From an uncultured Verrucomicrobiota bacterium (GTDB lineage: Bacteria > Verrucomicrobiota > Verrucomicrobiia > Opitutales > UBA9783): DNA of 64,000 nt. The stretch is from positions 140,683-204,682 of the forward strand of contig CABUVL010000002.1 of assembly GCA_902495005.1 (NCBI GenBank), given 5' to 3'. A program made the position numbers and the translations under genes. Position 1 is the first letter of the stretch; each line of letters begins with the position of its first letter. The notes beneath the pieces were generated by a model. The model was not told where the DNA came from and did not search any database. It saw nothing but the letters and a program-made list of their open reading frames with translations. Below, piece by piece: positions 45,943 through 55,427 of this stretch.

Positions 45943-46354
45943 GTTAATGCATTTTAATTGAAGGGTTTTAACCGTCCATACATTTACTCGGGGCCACGCC
46001 TGTCATTCCACATAGAAACTGTGACCTATAATTTGGTAATATTAAAAATTTTTATTATTATTGATTGTCCTACTGTAGGACGCAGGCCGACGAAAATTAT
46101 TTTCGTCGCCCCGTGATCAATGAATAGATGAAACCCCTTTTTTAAAGTCCCAGTTCTTGGAATTGCAGATGCTAACTCTTTAAACAAAGATTTTTCGTTA
46201 AATATCGGGCTTGGGCTTAATTTTTGAGAAATAAACATTAGGGCTTTTGTCATGAGCTACACGTGCCTAATTTTACATTTATCTTGGTCTCAAGTCTAAT
46301 TTCCCACGTTGCTGCGCCTAGGTTTTTATCTGATGTGCAATGATAATGGGACTG
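45943..46354. other. Intergenic region with a hairpin
   Basis: About 410 bases between convergent genes. CGACGAAAA (46088-46096) and TTTTCGTCG (46100-46108) form a perfect 9-bp stem with a 3-base loop. A 75-codon minus-strand frame (46026-46253) spans it, but nothing supports it as a gene. Confidence 0.5.
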
Positions 46355-46828
46355 TTAGAAGTGACTTTTAATGAGTTGGTTCTGCAGCCTGATCAAGATT
46401 TGATTTGTGCATGCTAGAAAGAGGGCAGACACAAGTAGGGTGGGCCAACTGTACAGGATAATTTTTATAGAATGGTTGAGGCTGGCGATGACCGCTAAAA
46501 AGAGACATTGAGTGCATGCATTTAAGAGTGTGATGGAGCTGCATTTATTACATTTAAAATGAAAGTCACTGTATTTCAAGTAGGTGAAAATGGCGCAAAG
46601 TAGGAGCGGGGAGATCCCAAAAAATTGCCCGCCACCGTCGCCATCTAAGTACAAGCCCATGATTAATAAAGCGAGTAGGCCGTTACAGAAGGAAAGGCTG
46701 TGCATGGCCGAAGTGATGAACCATCCGCCTAAAAAGATACTGATTTGGCTAACTTCAGCGATCGATGTGGCAAAGCAATGGACGCAAACGTTGAAAAGAA
46801 GATAAGTCAAGAGGGTGAACAGGTTCAT
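46355..46828 (-). CDS. mreD: Rod-shape protein MreD
   Basis: About 157 residues from ATG 46828, almost wholly hydrophobic with five or so spans. The motif GLYLDGDGGGQFFG in a loop resembles the polar loop of MreD. The start overlaps the mreC stop in ATGA. Identification rests on hydrophobic profile and position after mreBC, since MreD sequences diverge strongly. Confidence 0.75.
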   Translation of the reverse strand: MNLFTLLTYLLFNVCVHCFATSIAEVSQISIFLGGWFITSAMHSLSFCNGLLALLIMGLYLDGDGGGQFFGISPLLLCAIFTYLKYSDFHFKCNKCSSITLLNACTQCLFLAVIASLNHSIKIILYSWPTLLVSALFLACTNQILIRLQNQLIKSHF

Positions 46829-47634
46829 GGGGTGTTTGCAGTGTTTGGAATTAAAATGCTGACTTCTTCGAGCCAATTTAAGTAACGTCCCAATTGAACA
46901 ATTCCGACGAATGTCTTATCTTCTTTGTAAGAAGTGAGTTGGCCGACAAACAGGGTGCTGGGAAATTGTTGTCCCAGTGAAGTTGTGACTACGTTTAAAG
47001 GCTTTGTTAGGTCTTGCTTCTTGTTTAAATTAAGTAAATAAGCCGTGGGTGGAGTTATGGAATTGTTAACAGTTCCTTGCAAAACCAGAGGGGCTTTGCG
47101 ATTTTCTAACTGCACCAATAATCTAAATTTAGGGTGTGACACGAGTTCCACGATTGAGTAAGCAGAATGCGCTTCGGCAATACGTCCAACGATCCCTTGG
47201 GAGCAGATAACCCCTTGACCTTCGGCCACGCCATCTTTTTTGCCTCGATTGACGATGAGCAATTGTGCCCACGAGTCAAATTGACGTTTGCAAACGCGGG
47301 CAGGTAGGTATCGGAACTCTTCGTACAACGGCGGTTCGTAAGATTTTTTTAGGCAAGCGATATTCTGCGTATTTTCAGCGATTTTTAATTTCAACAGTGC
47401 GTTTTCTCGAGCCAGATCACGGCAGTAATTAATGAGCGTAATTTTTGATTCAGACCGCAATGCCCAGAAATTTTGTAAATTTTTACATAAACTAAGACAA
47501 CCGTACGCGGGCGCGTGGACTTCAAAGAACCAGTGATTTAAATGTTTCTTTAATCCGATGGGCAGTATGACACACCATATAACGCTGAAAACAAGGACAG
47601 CCGCAATTAATTTGTCAAAAATACGTTTTTGCAA
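46825..47634 (-). CDS. mreC: Rod-shape protein MreC
   Basis: 269 residues. One N-terminal span (IAAVLVFSVIWCVILPIGL), a coiled coil (ARENALLKLKIAENTQNI), then the beta-barrel domain with GKKDGVAEGQGVICSQGIVGRI, the MreC signature. It links MreB to the periplasmic wall machinery. The only upstream start near the mreB stop is TTG 47634, two bases after it, so a TTG start is likely. Confidence 0.9.
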   Translation of the reverse strand: MQKRIFDKLIAAVLVFSVIWCVILPIGLKKHLNHWFFEVHAPAYGCLSLCKNLQNFWALRSESKITLINYCRDLARENALLKLKIAENTQNIACLKKSYEPPLYEEFRYLPARVCKRQFDSWAQLLIVNRGKKDGVAEGQGVICSQGIVGRIAEAHSAYSIVELVSHPKFRLLVQLENRKAPLVLQGTVNNSITPPTAYLLNLNKKQDLTKPLNVVTTSLGQQFPSTLFVGQLTSYKEDKTFVGIVQLGRYLNWLEEVSILIPNTANTP

Positions 47635-47636
47635 GG

Positions 47637-48662
47637 TTAATACTCTTCGTTTAACCAGAAGGTTAAATTTTGTAATACGGCACCCGTCCCGTTGGCGACG
47701 GCCCTCAAGGGATCCTCGGCGACGATCACGGGCAGATTGGTTGCATCACTTATCAATTTGTCAAGGTTGCGAACTAAAGAACCTCCGCCGGCAAGTACAA
47801 TGCCCCTGTCGACCAAGTCAGCTGCCAATTCAGGCGGGCACCTGTCCAGGGCTTGACGAACAATTTCAATGATGGCTGTGAATGCGTCCAACAGTGCTTC
47901 TCGAATTTCAACAGAAGTAATTGTAACCGTGCGAGGTAGTCCAGAAATGGTGTCTCGTCCTTTGACTTCCAGATTGAGTTCTTCATCCAGTGCCGCGGCA
48001 GAACCGATGGAGATTTTGATATCTTCTGCCATGCGTTCTCCGATTAAGAGGTTGTAAGATTTTTTCAGGTGGTTGATGATACTCAAATCCATTTGATCAC
48101 CCCCGACACGTAAGCTCTTGGCAAAGACAATGCCCGACAAAGAAATGATGGCAACTTCTGTGGTTCCTCCACCAATGTCTACAATCATATTGGCGGCAGG
48201 TTCGTCGATGGGTAAGCCGACGCCGATGGCGGCTGCCATAGGCTCTTGGAGCAGTAAAACCTCGCGGGCGCCTGCGTGAATGGCTGATTCTTTGACGGCA
48301 CGGCGTTCTACTTCGGTGATACCCGAAGGGACGGCGATGACAACACGTGGAGGAATGAATCGGTTGTTGCGGCAGACTTTATTGATAAAGTAACGCAACA
48401 TGGCCTCTGTCACTTCAAAGTCGGCGATCACGCCGTCCTTCATCGGTCGTAAGGCCGTTATGTTACCGGGGGTACGGCCCAACATTTTTTTAGCTTCGAG
48501 TCCCACGGCACGTACCTTGCGGGTCTTATTATAAATGGCAACGACACTGGGTTCACTTAAAACAACCCCACGATCTTTAACGAAGACAAGTGTATTGGCT
48601 GTCCCTAAGTCAATACCTATGTCGTGAGAGAAAAATGAAAATGCTTTACCAAGTATTGACAT
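47637..48662 (-). CDS. mreB: Rod-shape-determining actin homologue MreB
   Basis: 341 residues, full length. Actin-fold motifs: IGIDLGTANTLVF (phosphate 1), VVDIGGGTTEVAI-type block reading NMIVDIGGGTTEVAI (phosphate 2) and GIVLAGGGSLVRNLD (adenosine motif). It polymerises beneath the inner membrane and positions the elongasome. First gene of mreBCD on the minus strand, divergent from the antiporter gene. Confidence 0.97.
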   Translation of the reverse strand: MSILGKAFSFFSHDIGIDLGTANTLVFVKDRGVVLSEPSVVAIYNKTRKVRAVGLEAKKMLGRTPGNITALRPMKDGVIADFEVTEAMLRYFINKVCRNNRFIPPRVVIAVPSGITEVERRAVKESAIHAGAREVLLLQEPMAAAIGVGLPIDEPAANMIVDIGGGTTEVAIISLSGIVFAKSLRVGGDQMDLSIINHLKKSYNLLIGERMAEDIKISIGSAAALDEELNLEVKGRDTISGLPRTVTITSVEIREALLDAFTAIIEIVRQALDRCPPELAADLVDRGIVLAGGGSLVRNLDKLISDATNLPVIVAEDPLRAVANGTGAVLQNLTFWLNEEY

Positions 48663-48781
48663 GCTGACATTTTTTTAAATTAAATTGTAAGATATTTTTC
48701 TTACTAAAGATTACATTAAGAGCTTTACTATAAAGATAAAGAATTTTTAAATAAAAAATTACTATCATAGGATGACAGATT

Positions 48782-51061
48782 ATGGACACAACTTATTTAA
48801 TTCATGATTTATCCGCGGTTGTTATAGGAGCGAGTTTGGTGTCAATTGTTTTTTCTGCACTCAATTGGCCAAGTATTTTAGGTTATTTGCTTACGGGTCT
48901 GCTTATTGGGCCCCATTTATTCCCCAACACCTTTGTGCACAATGAAATGACGGTACAGGCGATCAGTGAGTTGGGCGTTATCTTCCTGATGTTTTGCATC
49001 GGGCTCGAATTCGATCTGAAAAAATTACAACAAACGCTTTTCCCCTGCCTGTTTGCCATGGGCTTGCAAATCCTTATAGCCTTTTTTTCCGGTATTTTTA
49101 TCGCCCACTTGTTGGGATGGTCGGCGTTGGAAGGTATCTTTTTAGGGGCCATATGCTCAATTAGCTCGAGTATGGTGGCCATTCCTATCTTAAAGCAAAA
49201 GAATGCACTAAAAAAGATGTTTGCCCAGTTTACGATGGGTATTGCCATTCTTGAAGACATCATGGCCGTTATATTCTTAGTGGTTTTGTCCAACACAAGC
49301 CAGGGGCATTTTAAACTCGATCAATGCTTAAACCTAATTTTTTGGATTACGGCGTTTATTGCCAGTATGTTGGTATTCGGCCGCCTGTTTGCGCAAAGAT
49401 TCCTAAGGTTACTTCGCACCATCCACAGTGAGGAAATCATACACGTCTGTGTGGTTGGATTGATTCTCCTGTTGAGCGAATTATTTCACACGTATTCAAA
49501 CGCATTGGGGGCTTTTTTGGCCGGTGCTATTTTTTCAAGCACGCGTATTACCCATCAATTGGAATCCATGATAGCGCCCATTCGAGACGTATTTACGGCG
49601 ATATTCTTCGTTTCGATTGGCATGTTGATTGAGCCTAAGCTCTTGTGGGATCTCAAGTGGATGATCCTATGCCTGTCGGCCGTCATTTTCTTGGGACAAT
49701 TTTCAAGCGTATGGTTGGGATTTTTCTTGAGTGGTCAATCCGGTTCAAATGCGTTTCGGGCAGCTTTGCCGAAGTCGCAAGTGGGTGAATTTAGCTTTGT
49801 TATCGCGGCCTTGGCACAAAAATTGGGTGTTGCGGATGGAAATTTAATGGCACTCACGGTAGGGGCGTCGTTGTGCACGATTATTCTCGTTAACATACTG
49901 TCATCCAAGGAAGACCGTTGCCTGTGTTTTTGCGATCAAATGTTGCCGCGTGGTTTGAAATCGTGGGGCGCATTGTACCAAAACGTTTTGATGTCCATTC
50001 AAAATCATTTATCGGGCAGTCAATTGTTATCTTTGGTAAAGCGACCGCTCCTGAAAATTGCCATTCATTTCTTCATTATCAATGTAATTGTGTGGTGTAA
50101 CGCTTGGTTGTGCAATTTTATTGAACGTTACTCGTGGCCTTACCTGATTTGGATCCAAAGGGGTACCTCCATTTTGGCATTGTGCATGGCACTTCCCTTT
50201 ATGAGCAGTGTGGTGAGAAATCTTAACTTGATCATTTTGAGCATTTGTAAGCATACATTAAGGGGATTATTTCAACGCATGAGCCATCATCCGGCGCTCT
50301 ATCAAATGTTTCAGTTGCTGGTGATCACGATTGCAACCGTTGTATTCGCCTGGTTGTTTTTAATGGCTTCGGCACAATTTTTACCCGTGTACATGCCTTT
50401 TGTCATGTTAATAACGGTGGGCGTGGCCTTGGGCTTTGCTTTTTGGCGTCAATTCCGGAAAATTAATTCGCAAATTGAGTTGCTCTTCGTTGAGAGCTTT
50501 AAAAATGAGTTGGAGTCCAGCAATGAGAAGTGTAAGCGTGCCATGTTGAAACTCGTGTCGCAAAGACACCCGTGGGACATTAAGTCCAGTGTTGTTGTCT
50601 TAAAGCCCAATTCGAAAGTGATTGGCCTGCATCTGTCCGATACCCAATTGCGCAATGAGACGGGGGTTACCTTGTTGGGCATTAGCCGTCACGGATTTGT
50701 TTCCTACGAAATGAATCCGGATCTCATGTTTTTCCCGGAAGATAATCTCATATTGTTGGGTACGCCCAAACAGTTGCAAGATGCCGAAGCATTTCTCAAT
50801 GAGCCGGGTGAACAAAATGATGAAAAGTTCGTGCGCAATGAATTTGACTTGGAACAAATTGTGGTGACACAAAACAATCCTCTGGCCAATGAGACCATGG
50901 CCAGTGCCGATGTTCGGAAACGTTTTGGCGTCAATATCGTGGGCATTCAACGTAATAATCAGCGCATTGATATATTACAACAAAACGACATTTTCAAGGT
51001 GGGCGACATCGTAATTGTCGTCGGCCACCCGGATAACATCCGTAGACTTCAGGTCGGGTAA
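48782..51061 (+). CDS. CPA2-family cation:proton antiporter with two TrkA-C domains
   Basis: 759 residues. Residues 1-380 form the CPA2 exchanger (GYLLTGLLIGPHLFP, FCIGLEFDL, SISSSMVAIPIL, AFLAGAIFSSTRI). A second membrane module of four to five spans follows (about 415-560), then two regulatory TrkA-C domains near 595-675 and 700-759 (VVVLKPNSKVIGLHLSD and DIVIVVGHPDNIRRL). There is no TrkA-N domain. It probably exchanges K+ or Na+ for H+. Confidence 0.87.
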   Translation: MDTTYLIHDLSAVVIGASLVSIVFSALNWPSILGYLLTGLLIGPHLFPNTFVHNEMTVQAISELGVIFLMFCIGLEFDLKKLQQTLFPCLFAMGLQILIAFFSGIFIAHLLGWSALEGIFLGAICSISSSMVAIPILKQKNALKKMFAQFTMGIAILEDIMAVIFLVVLSNTSQGHFKLDQCLNLIFWITAFIASMLVFGRLFAQRFLRLLRTIHSEEIIHVCVVGLILLLSELFHTYSNALGAFLAGAIFSSTRITHQLESMIAPIRDVFTAIFFVSIGMLIEPKLLWDLKWMILCLSAVIFLGQFSSVWLGFFLSGQSGSNAFRAALPKSQVGEFSFVIAALAQKLGVADGNLMALTVGASLCTIILVNILSSKEDRCLCFCDQMLPRGLKSWGALYQNVLMSIQNHLSGSQLLSLVKRPLLKIAIHFFIINVIVWCNAWLCNFIERYSWPYLIWIQRGTSILALCMALPFMSSVVRNLNLIILSICKHTLRGLFQRMSHHPALYQMFQLLVITIATVVFAWLFLMASAQFLPVYMPFVMLITVGVALGFAFWRQFRKINSQIELLFVESFKNELESSNEKCKRAMLKLVSQRHPWDIKSSVVVLKPNSKVIGLHLSDTQLRNETGVTLLGISRHGFVSYEMNPDLMFFPEDNLILLGTPKQLQDAEAFLNEPGEQNDEKFVRNEFDLEQIVVTQNNPLANETMASADVRKRFGVNIVGIQRNNQRIDILQQNDIFKVGDIVIVVGHPDNIRRLQVG

Positions 51062-51085
51062 TAATTTTTCAAGGTGAAGTGAAAT

Positions 51086-52690
51086 ATGAATATCCTGGAT
51101 GATATTGACAAAATGACAAGGGAGGCGACCCAGCAAGCGGCGTTAAAAATTCCTCGACGGGGTAGCTCACACGATCTCACGTATGAGATGATTACTTTTG
51201 AGCAATTAAATGCTCGCATTGCAATGACCTGCACCTACCTCTTCAGTCAGGGAATTGTCAGAGGGACAAAAGTATTGGTGATGGTTCCACCGGGAGAAGA
51301 TTTACTCGTTCTCGTCTTTTCACTTTTGAAGGCTGAGGCCGTGCCCATCGTAATTGACCCTGGCATGGGCGTAAAAAACTTTTTTAAGTGTGTGCGACGT
51401 GTGCAACCCACGGCCTTTGTCGCTTGTCCCAAGGCTCGTTTCCTTTTTACAATTTTATCCTTGTTTGTGAAGTCTCTTCGGAAGAAGGTTATTTTCAGCG
51501 AACGGCTTAAGAGAAATATACGTGAGCGCGGATTTGCATGTGATCTGCTTCATGATACTAATTGGGATCGTACCGCCGCGGTATTATTCACGTCGGGATC
51601 CACGGGGCACCCGAAGGGAGCCGTCTATACTTATAGGCAACTCAATGCGCAGGCGGAGGCTTTGCAAGAAGCTTTTCATTTTCAAAGCGGGGAGGTTGAC
51701 CTTTCCATGTTGCCCGTATTTTCTCTTTACAGTCCTATTCTGAATATGACGGCCATCGTGCCGGAAATGGACCCCTCGCACCCGAGTGCCTTTAATCCCG
51801 CAGATATTGTAAATGCCATGCACCGTTGCAAGGTGACCAACAGCTTTGGTTCGCCGAGATTGTGGACAAAGATCGCGGATTATTGTGAAGCTCAGCACGT
51901 AAAATTGCCGTCGCTGAAGCGTGTCTTTTTGGCCGGGGCCCCTGTGCATCCGCAGTTGCTCAGGCGGGTGCAAGTGCTGTTGCCGTCAGGTCAAGTTTAC
52001 ACGCCTTACGGGGCAACGGAAGCTTTACCCATTGCGTGCATTAGTGCCTCCGAAGTCTTGGGCGAGACGTATGATAAAACCTTGCAGGGTTGTGGTACTT
52101 GCGTTGGGAAGCCGTTGCCGGGCGTGCGCGTGCGTATCATTCCCATCACGAACGAACCGCTTGCGGCTTTACCGGAGACATTGGCCACACGCGTCATCGG
52201 TGAAATTGTCGTTCAAGCGCCTTACGTGAGTGAATCTTATATGAACGATGCCGCTGCAACGCAAAAGGCTAAAATTGTTGAAAATGGCGTCGTTTGGCAC
52301 CGTATGGGGGATGTGGGCTATTTGGATGAACAGGGACGTTTGTGGTTCTGCGGCCGCAAGGTTGAGCGCGTTGTAAGCGATGACGGCAAGATTTATTACA
52401 CCGATTGTTGTGAGGCTATTTTTAACGTCCACCCGCAAGTATTTCGTTCCGCTTTAATCCAGTATAAAAGGGGATCCAGTGTAGTCCCTGCTGTGGTGAT
52501 TGAGCCCAAGGTGATGCCAAGCTCACGGCGAGAGAAGATGGCTTTGCTGGACAGTGTCAAAGCGCTGGGCAAAAAATTTGAGACCACGCGCGATATTGAT
52601 CACTTTTTTCTGTACAAGCATTTTCCCGTAGATGTAAGGCACAATGCGAAAATTCATCGTTTGGCCTTGTCGCGTTATTTTTCAAAGTGA
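51086..52690 (+). CDS. OleC-like AMP-dependent ligase (beta-lactone synthetase family)
   Basis: 534 residues. The adenylation motif is AVLFTSGSTGHPKGAVYT. Several blocks match OleC rather than ordinary acyl-CoA ligases: VIDPGMGVKNFFKCV, MLPVFSLYSPILNMT, VTNSFGSPRLW, YTPYGATEALP and FPVDVRHNAKIHR. OleC turns a beta-hydroxy acid from OleA/OleD into a beta-lactone on the way to long-chain olefins. No oleA, oleB or oleD is in this window. It begins 24 bases after the antiporter gene with AAGGTG upstream. Confidence 0.82.
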   Translation: MNILDDIDKMTREATQQAALKIPRRGSSHDLTYEMITFEQLNARIAMTCTYLFSQGIVRGTKVLVMVPPGEDLLVLVFSLLKAEAVPIVIDPGMGVKNFFKCVRRVQPTAFVACPKARFLFTILSLFVKSLRKKVIFSERLKRNIRERGFACDLLHDTNWDRTAAVLFTSGSTGHPKGAVYTYRQLNAQAEALQEAFHFQSGEVDLSMLPVFSLYSPILNMTAIVPEMDPSHPSAFNPADIVNAMHRCKVTNSFGSPRLWTKIADYCEAQHVKLPSLKRVFLAGAPVHPQLLRRVQVLLPSGQVYTPYGATEALPIACISASEVLGETYDKTLQGCGTCVGKPLPGVRVRIIPITNEPLAALPETLATRVIGEIVVQAPYVSESYMNDAAATQKAKIVENGVVWHRMGDVGYLDEQGRLWFCGRKVERVVSDDGKIYYTDCCEAIFNVHPQVFRSALIQYKRGSSVVPAVVIEPKVMPSSRREKMALLDSVKALGKKFETTRDIDHFFLYKHFPVDVRHNAKIHRLALSRYFSK

Positions 52691-53291
52691 CTGCATGAGC
52701 TTTTGGGCCACTTTTGGGGTGCGCGCGGTGGAAGAAACTTAAAAATTAAGTGGGCGTGCGATGTGAGACGTATTCTAGCGTTTTAAGGATCTGAGACGGC
52801 CTCAACGTTATTGACATATTGCCTTGAACTTAAATAGATAGATCTCCTCTGTTGAAAAATAGGAAGCTTAAGATCTTTATCTGTACAAAGTTAATCGTAC
52901 TTTGTTTATAATTTGTTGATTGTAAGACGTTTTTTGCGCGATCTATGCTTTCTGGGATATTTAGAATTACAATTGAAAGTAAGCTTATTGATCAATAGTT
53001 ACGAGAACGGCGCATAAGCTTAATCGTTGATGCTTTTTCGCTATTTTGACCTGATTCTGAATTGAAAAGTTTCTTATTTTGTTGATTTGATATGAGCTTG
53101 ATATTTGTTGACCGATGCTGGATTTTAATAGATAGCTGAGGCAAAAGGACATCACTTTACAGTTGGACAATTTTGTTATCCCCTTGTTAAAACTTTGTGC
53201 ACTTGGCCCGGGTAATTTTTGAACGTAAGCCTTAAACCGCCGCTGGAAAAATTACATAAGTTGAGGATAGTGCGTTGGAAGTTGGAACATC
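52691..53291. other. Intergenic region after the OleC-like gene
   Basis: About 600 bases between convergent genes, AT-rich. ACAAAGT (52885-52891) and ACTTTGT (52899-52905) form a hairpin followed by a T-poor tail, a weak terminator at best. No gene recognised. Confidence 0.45.
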
Positions 53292-54401
53292 TTACAAAAT
53301 CCAATCGTAAGGGCAATGTGAAAGGAGTTTGCAGCCGTCATCTGTGACTTGTACGACATCTTCAATGCGAACGCCGCCCAATTTTTCAAAGTAAAGACCG
53401 GGTTCTACGGTAAACACCATATTGGGTTCTAATTGAATAGAGCTGTTGGCAATGGACGGATATTCGTGCAGGTCGATACCGACACCATGTCCGACACTGT
53501 GAATAAAGCCTTCGTAGCCGCGCTCGGTTTTCTTCAAGCCGTACCCATTTTGTTCAAAAAATGTTTGTGCGAATTGCATGCAAGTACGGGCGTCCACACC
53601 CGGCTTAATGCGCTTGATGATTTCTTGTTGACACTGTTGAACACACGCGAGCATTTGTCGTTGTTCTTGCGATGCTTGACCCTTTAAAAAAGTTCGAGTC
53701 ATATCACCGTAGTATTGATTAAGCCGTGGAAAAACGTCGATGACGATGAATTCGTTCGCGTAAAGGGGGCCATTCCCTTCGCAGTGGGGATTGGCCGCTT
53801 CTTGCCCACAACTTACAATGGTTCCCTCACAGTGACCATTCGCTTGCAAACAGAAACATTCTATTTCGCTGCGTAAACGTTCTGAAGTTAAGACTTGCCC
53901 TTGGTAATAAAGTTGTTCGTGCGCCCCAATTTGACTCTCTTGTAAAATGGCCTTCGCGTGTAAAATCGACTGGGCGGTCAGGTGGCAAGCGGCTTGCACA
54001 TGTTCTGTTTCTTGCTGATTTTTAATTTTTCGTTGTGTTTGAAAGTAATGTGGGTCAAATTGTACATTGTAACGGCGAATTTGTTCGTATAAAGCCGCCG
54101 GAAAATTGTCGGGAATGACGAACGACGAAATGTTGTACTGTTCTTGCAGGCATTGGATGACCTTTTCAAATCCGCTGGCGTCGGCATGGCAGTGAGAGGC
54201 TTGAACGAGGTCTGACCAGAGTAAAACGGTGTCGAAGCAGCTGGTACTTTTGCACCTCGCGTACTCTAACATGGTTACAACGGCGATGTTGTGGCCTTCC
54301 GTTTTAATCGCTAAAAATGGATCTGGGGCCCAAAATTTACCCCAATGAAATAGATTGGCATCGTTTGCTGGAGCGGCGTAAATTAAATATGCTTGAGACA
54401 T
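53292..54401 (-). CDS. Xaa-Pro aminopeptidase family protein (M24)
   Basis: 369 residues. An N-terminal creatinase-like domain (1-150) precedes the pita-bread peptidase domain. All five metal ligands are visible: the two aspartates in VIDVFPRLNQYYGDMTRTF, the histidine in HSVGHGVGIDLHE, and the glutamates in FTVEPGLY and VRIEDVV. It trims X-Pro from peptides. It is a single gene on the minus strand. Confidence 0.9.
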   Translation of the reverse strand: MSQAYLIYAAPANDANLFHWGKFWAPDPFLAIKTEGHNIAVVTMLEYARCKSTSCFDTVLLWSDLVQASHCHADASGFEKVIQCLQEQYNISSFVIPDNFPAALYEQIRRYNVQFDPHYFQTQRKIKNQQETEHVQAACHLTAQSILHAKAILQESQIGAHEQLYYQGQVLTSERLRSEIECFCLQANGHCEGTIVSCGQEAANPHCEGNGPLYANEFIVIDVFPRLNQYYGDMTRTFLKGQASQEQRQMLACVQQCQQEIIKRIKPGVDARTCMQFAQTFFEQNGYGLKKTERGYEGFIHSVGHGVGIDLHEYPSIANSSIQLEPNMVFTVEPGLYFEKLGGVRIEDVVQVTDDGCKLLSHCPYDWIL

Positions 54402-54568
54402 AAATCGATTGCTTGAATAATCCTATTTTTACATCGGACGTGGCGATTTGTCAAAGATTATGGCGTAAAATTATGTGTTTATGGGCTTAATTACGCTGTT
54501 CATAAGAGGGTGTTTGAAAAAAAGCTTGACAGAAGTGCGTATAGTTCAACATTATAATCTTACTTTTA

Positions 54569-54655
54569 GCCTGGATGGCGGAATTGGCAGACGCGCTGGA
54601 CTCAAAATCCAGTTCTTTCAACGGAGTGAGGGTTCGACCCCCTCTCCAGGTACCA
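54569..54655 (+). tRNA. tRNA-Leu (anticodon CAA)
   Basis: Class II tRNA of 87 bases: acceptor GCCTGGA/TCCAGGT (first pair G-U), anticodon stem CTGGA/TCCAG with loop CTCAAAA, long variable arm, T arm with GGTTCGACCCC, and CCA at 54653-54655. TATAAT at 54553-54558 is a plausible -10; TTGACA at 54526-54531 is 21 bases from it, longer than usual. Confidence 0.95.
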
Positions 54656-55427
54656 AAAGGGGCTGTGTGTAATTTGCATGCGTGGCTGTTGTTTGCGGTT
54701 TTTTAATTTCTTATTTTTTACCCTTAAGCGTGGCGAAATCGTAACGCACCGGGTTTTGATGACCTGAGCCACGTTTCATTTTTCTATGGTGTGGGTCACG
54801 TTCCATTTATAATAAGACGAGGCAACAACGGGGGATTTTGGCCGTGTGTGGTGAATTTTTGTGGGATGTCTACCTGAAAACGGATTGGCTGTGCAGTTTT
54901 GTTATTTATTGATAATGAAAAACTTCAAACTCTTAAAGGGCAGTATTTTTTTATGATGTGTGTGAAAGTTGTACACATGCAAATGCGGCTTAGTGGGAGT
55001 ATGCCTATCATTGTTGGAAAGAATGAATCTTCTTACACGTGAAGAATTACTGGTAAACGCCATCTCGATTTTTGACGAATGTGAGTGCTCTTGTAGATGA
55101 AATTCATTCTGTGAATAAAAGCTTTGTGTAATCTCACTAATTAACTTTTGTAATTTTATCGTAACCAATTGTATATAAACAGTTAAAGTTTGAGTGCGTA
55201 GTCCGTTGGTTTTCTAAAGCTTATTGATTGTTGAAACTCAATGAACCTTAAATGCCATAAAATAGGGGAGTGCTTTTTATTCGATTGCGAATATAGACGT
55301 AAAATCTCCTTTTAATGGGGCGCTGTTTTAAACTGTTTGCAAAACAATTAGAGCCTTGGCGATTGCGTAATATCTACAGCTACGTGTTGACAAAGGCAAG
55401 TAAAAGCGCTTACCTAATAATAATTCT
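54656..55427. other. Intergenic region upstream of nusA
   Basis: About 770 bases. A CGTGGC/GCCACG hairpin near 54728-54775 is followed by TTTCATTTTT and could end a transcript. rimP, normally just before nusA, is not here in any frame. TTGACA (55387-55392) with TACCTA 18 bases later lies just before nusA. Confidence 0.5.

Noticed and set aside
46026..46253. 75-codon minus-strand frame around a perfect hairpin
   Set aside because: It is read through a stem-loop (CGACGAAAA/TTTTCGTCG), has no signal, domain or ribosome-binding site, and its phrase FVGLRPT comes from the hairpin itself.
54475..54672. 65-codon frame covering tRNA-Leu
   Set aside because: It is a translation of the tRNA gene and its promoter.
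54902..55168. 88-codon minus-strand frame upstream of nusA
   Set aside because: Low-complexity H/S/K-rich translation with no domain; probably chance in AT-rich DNA.
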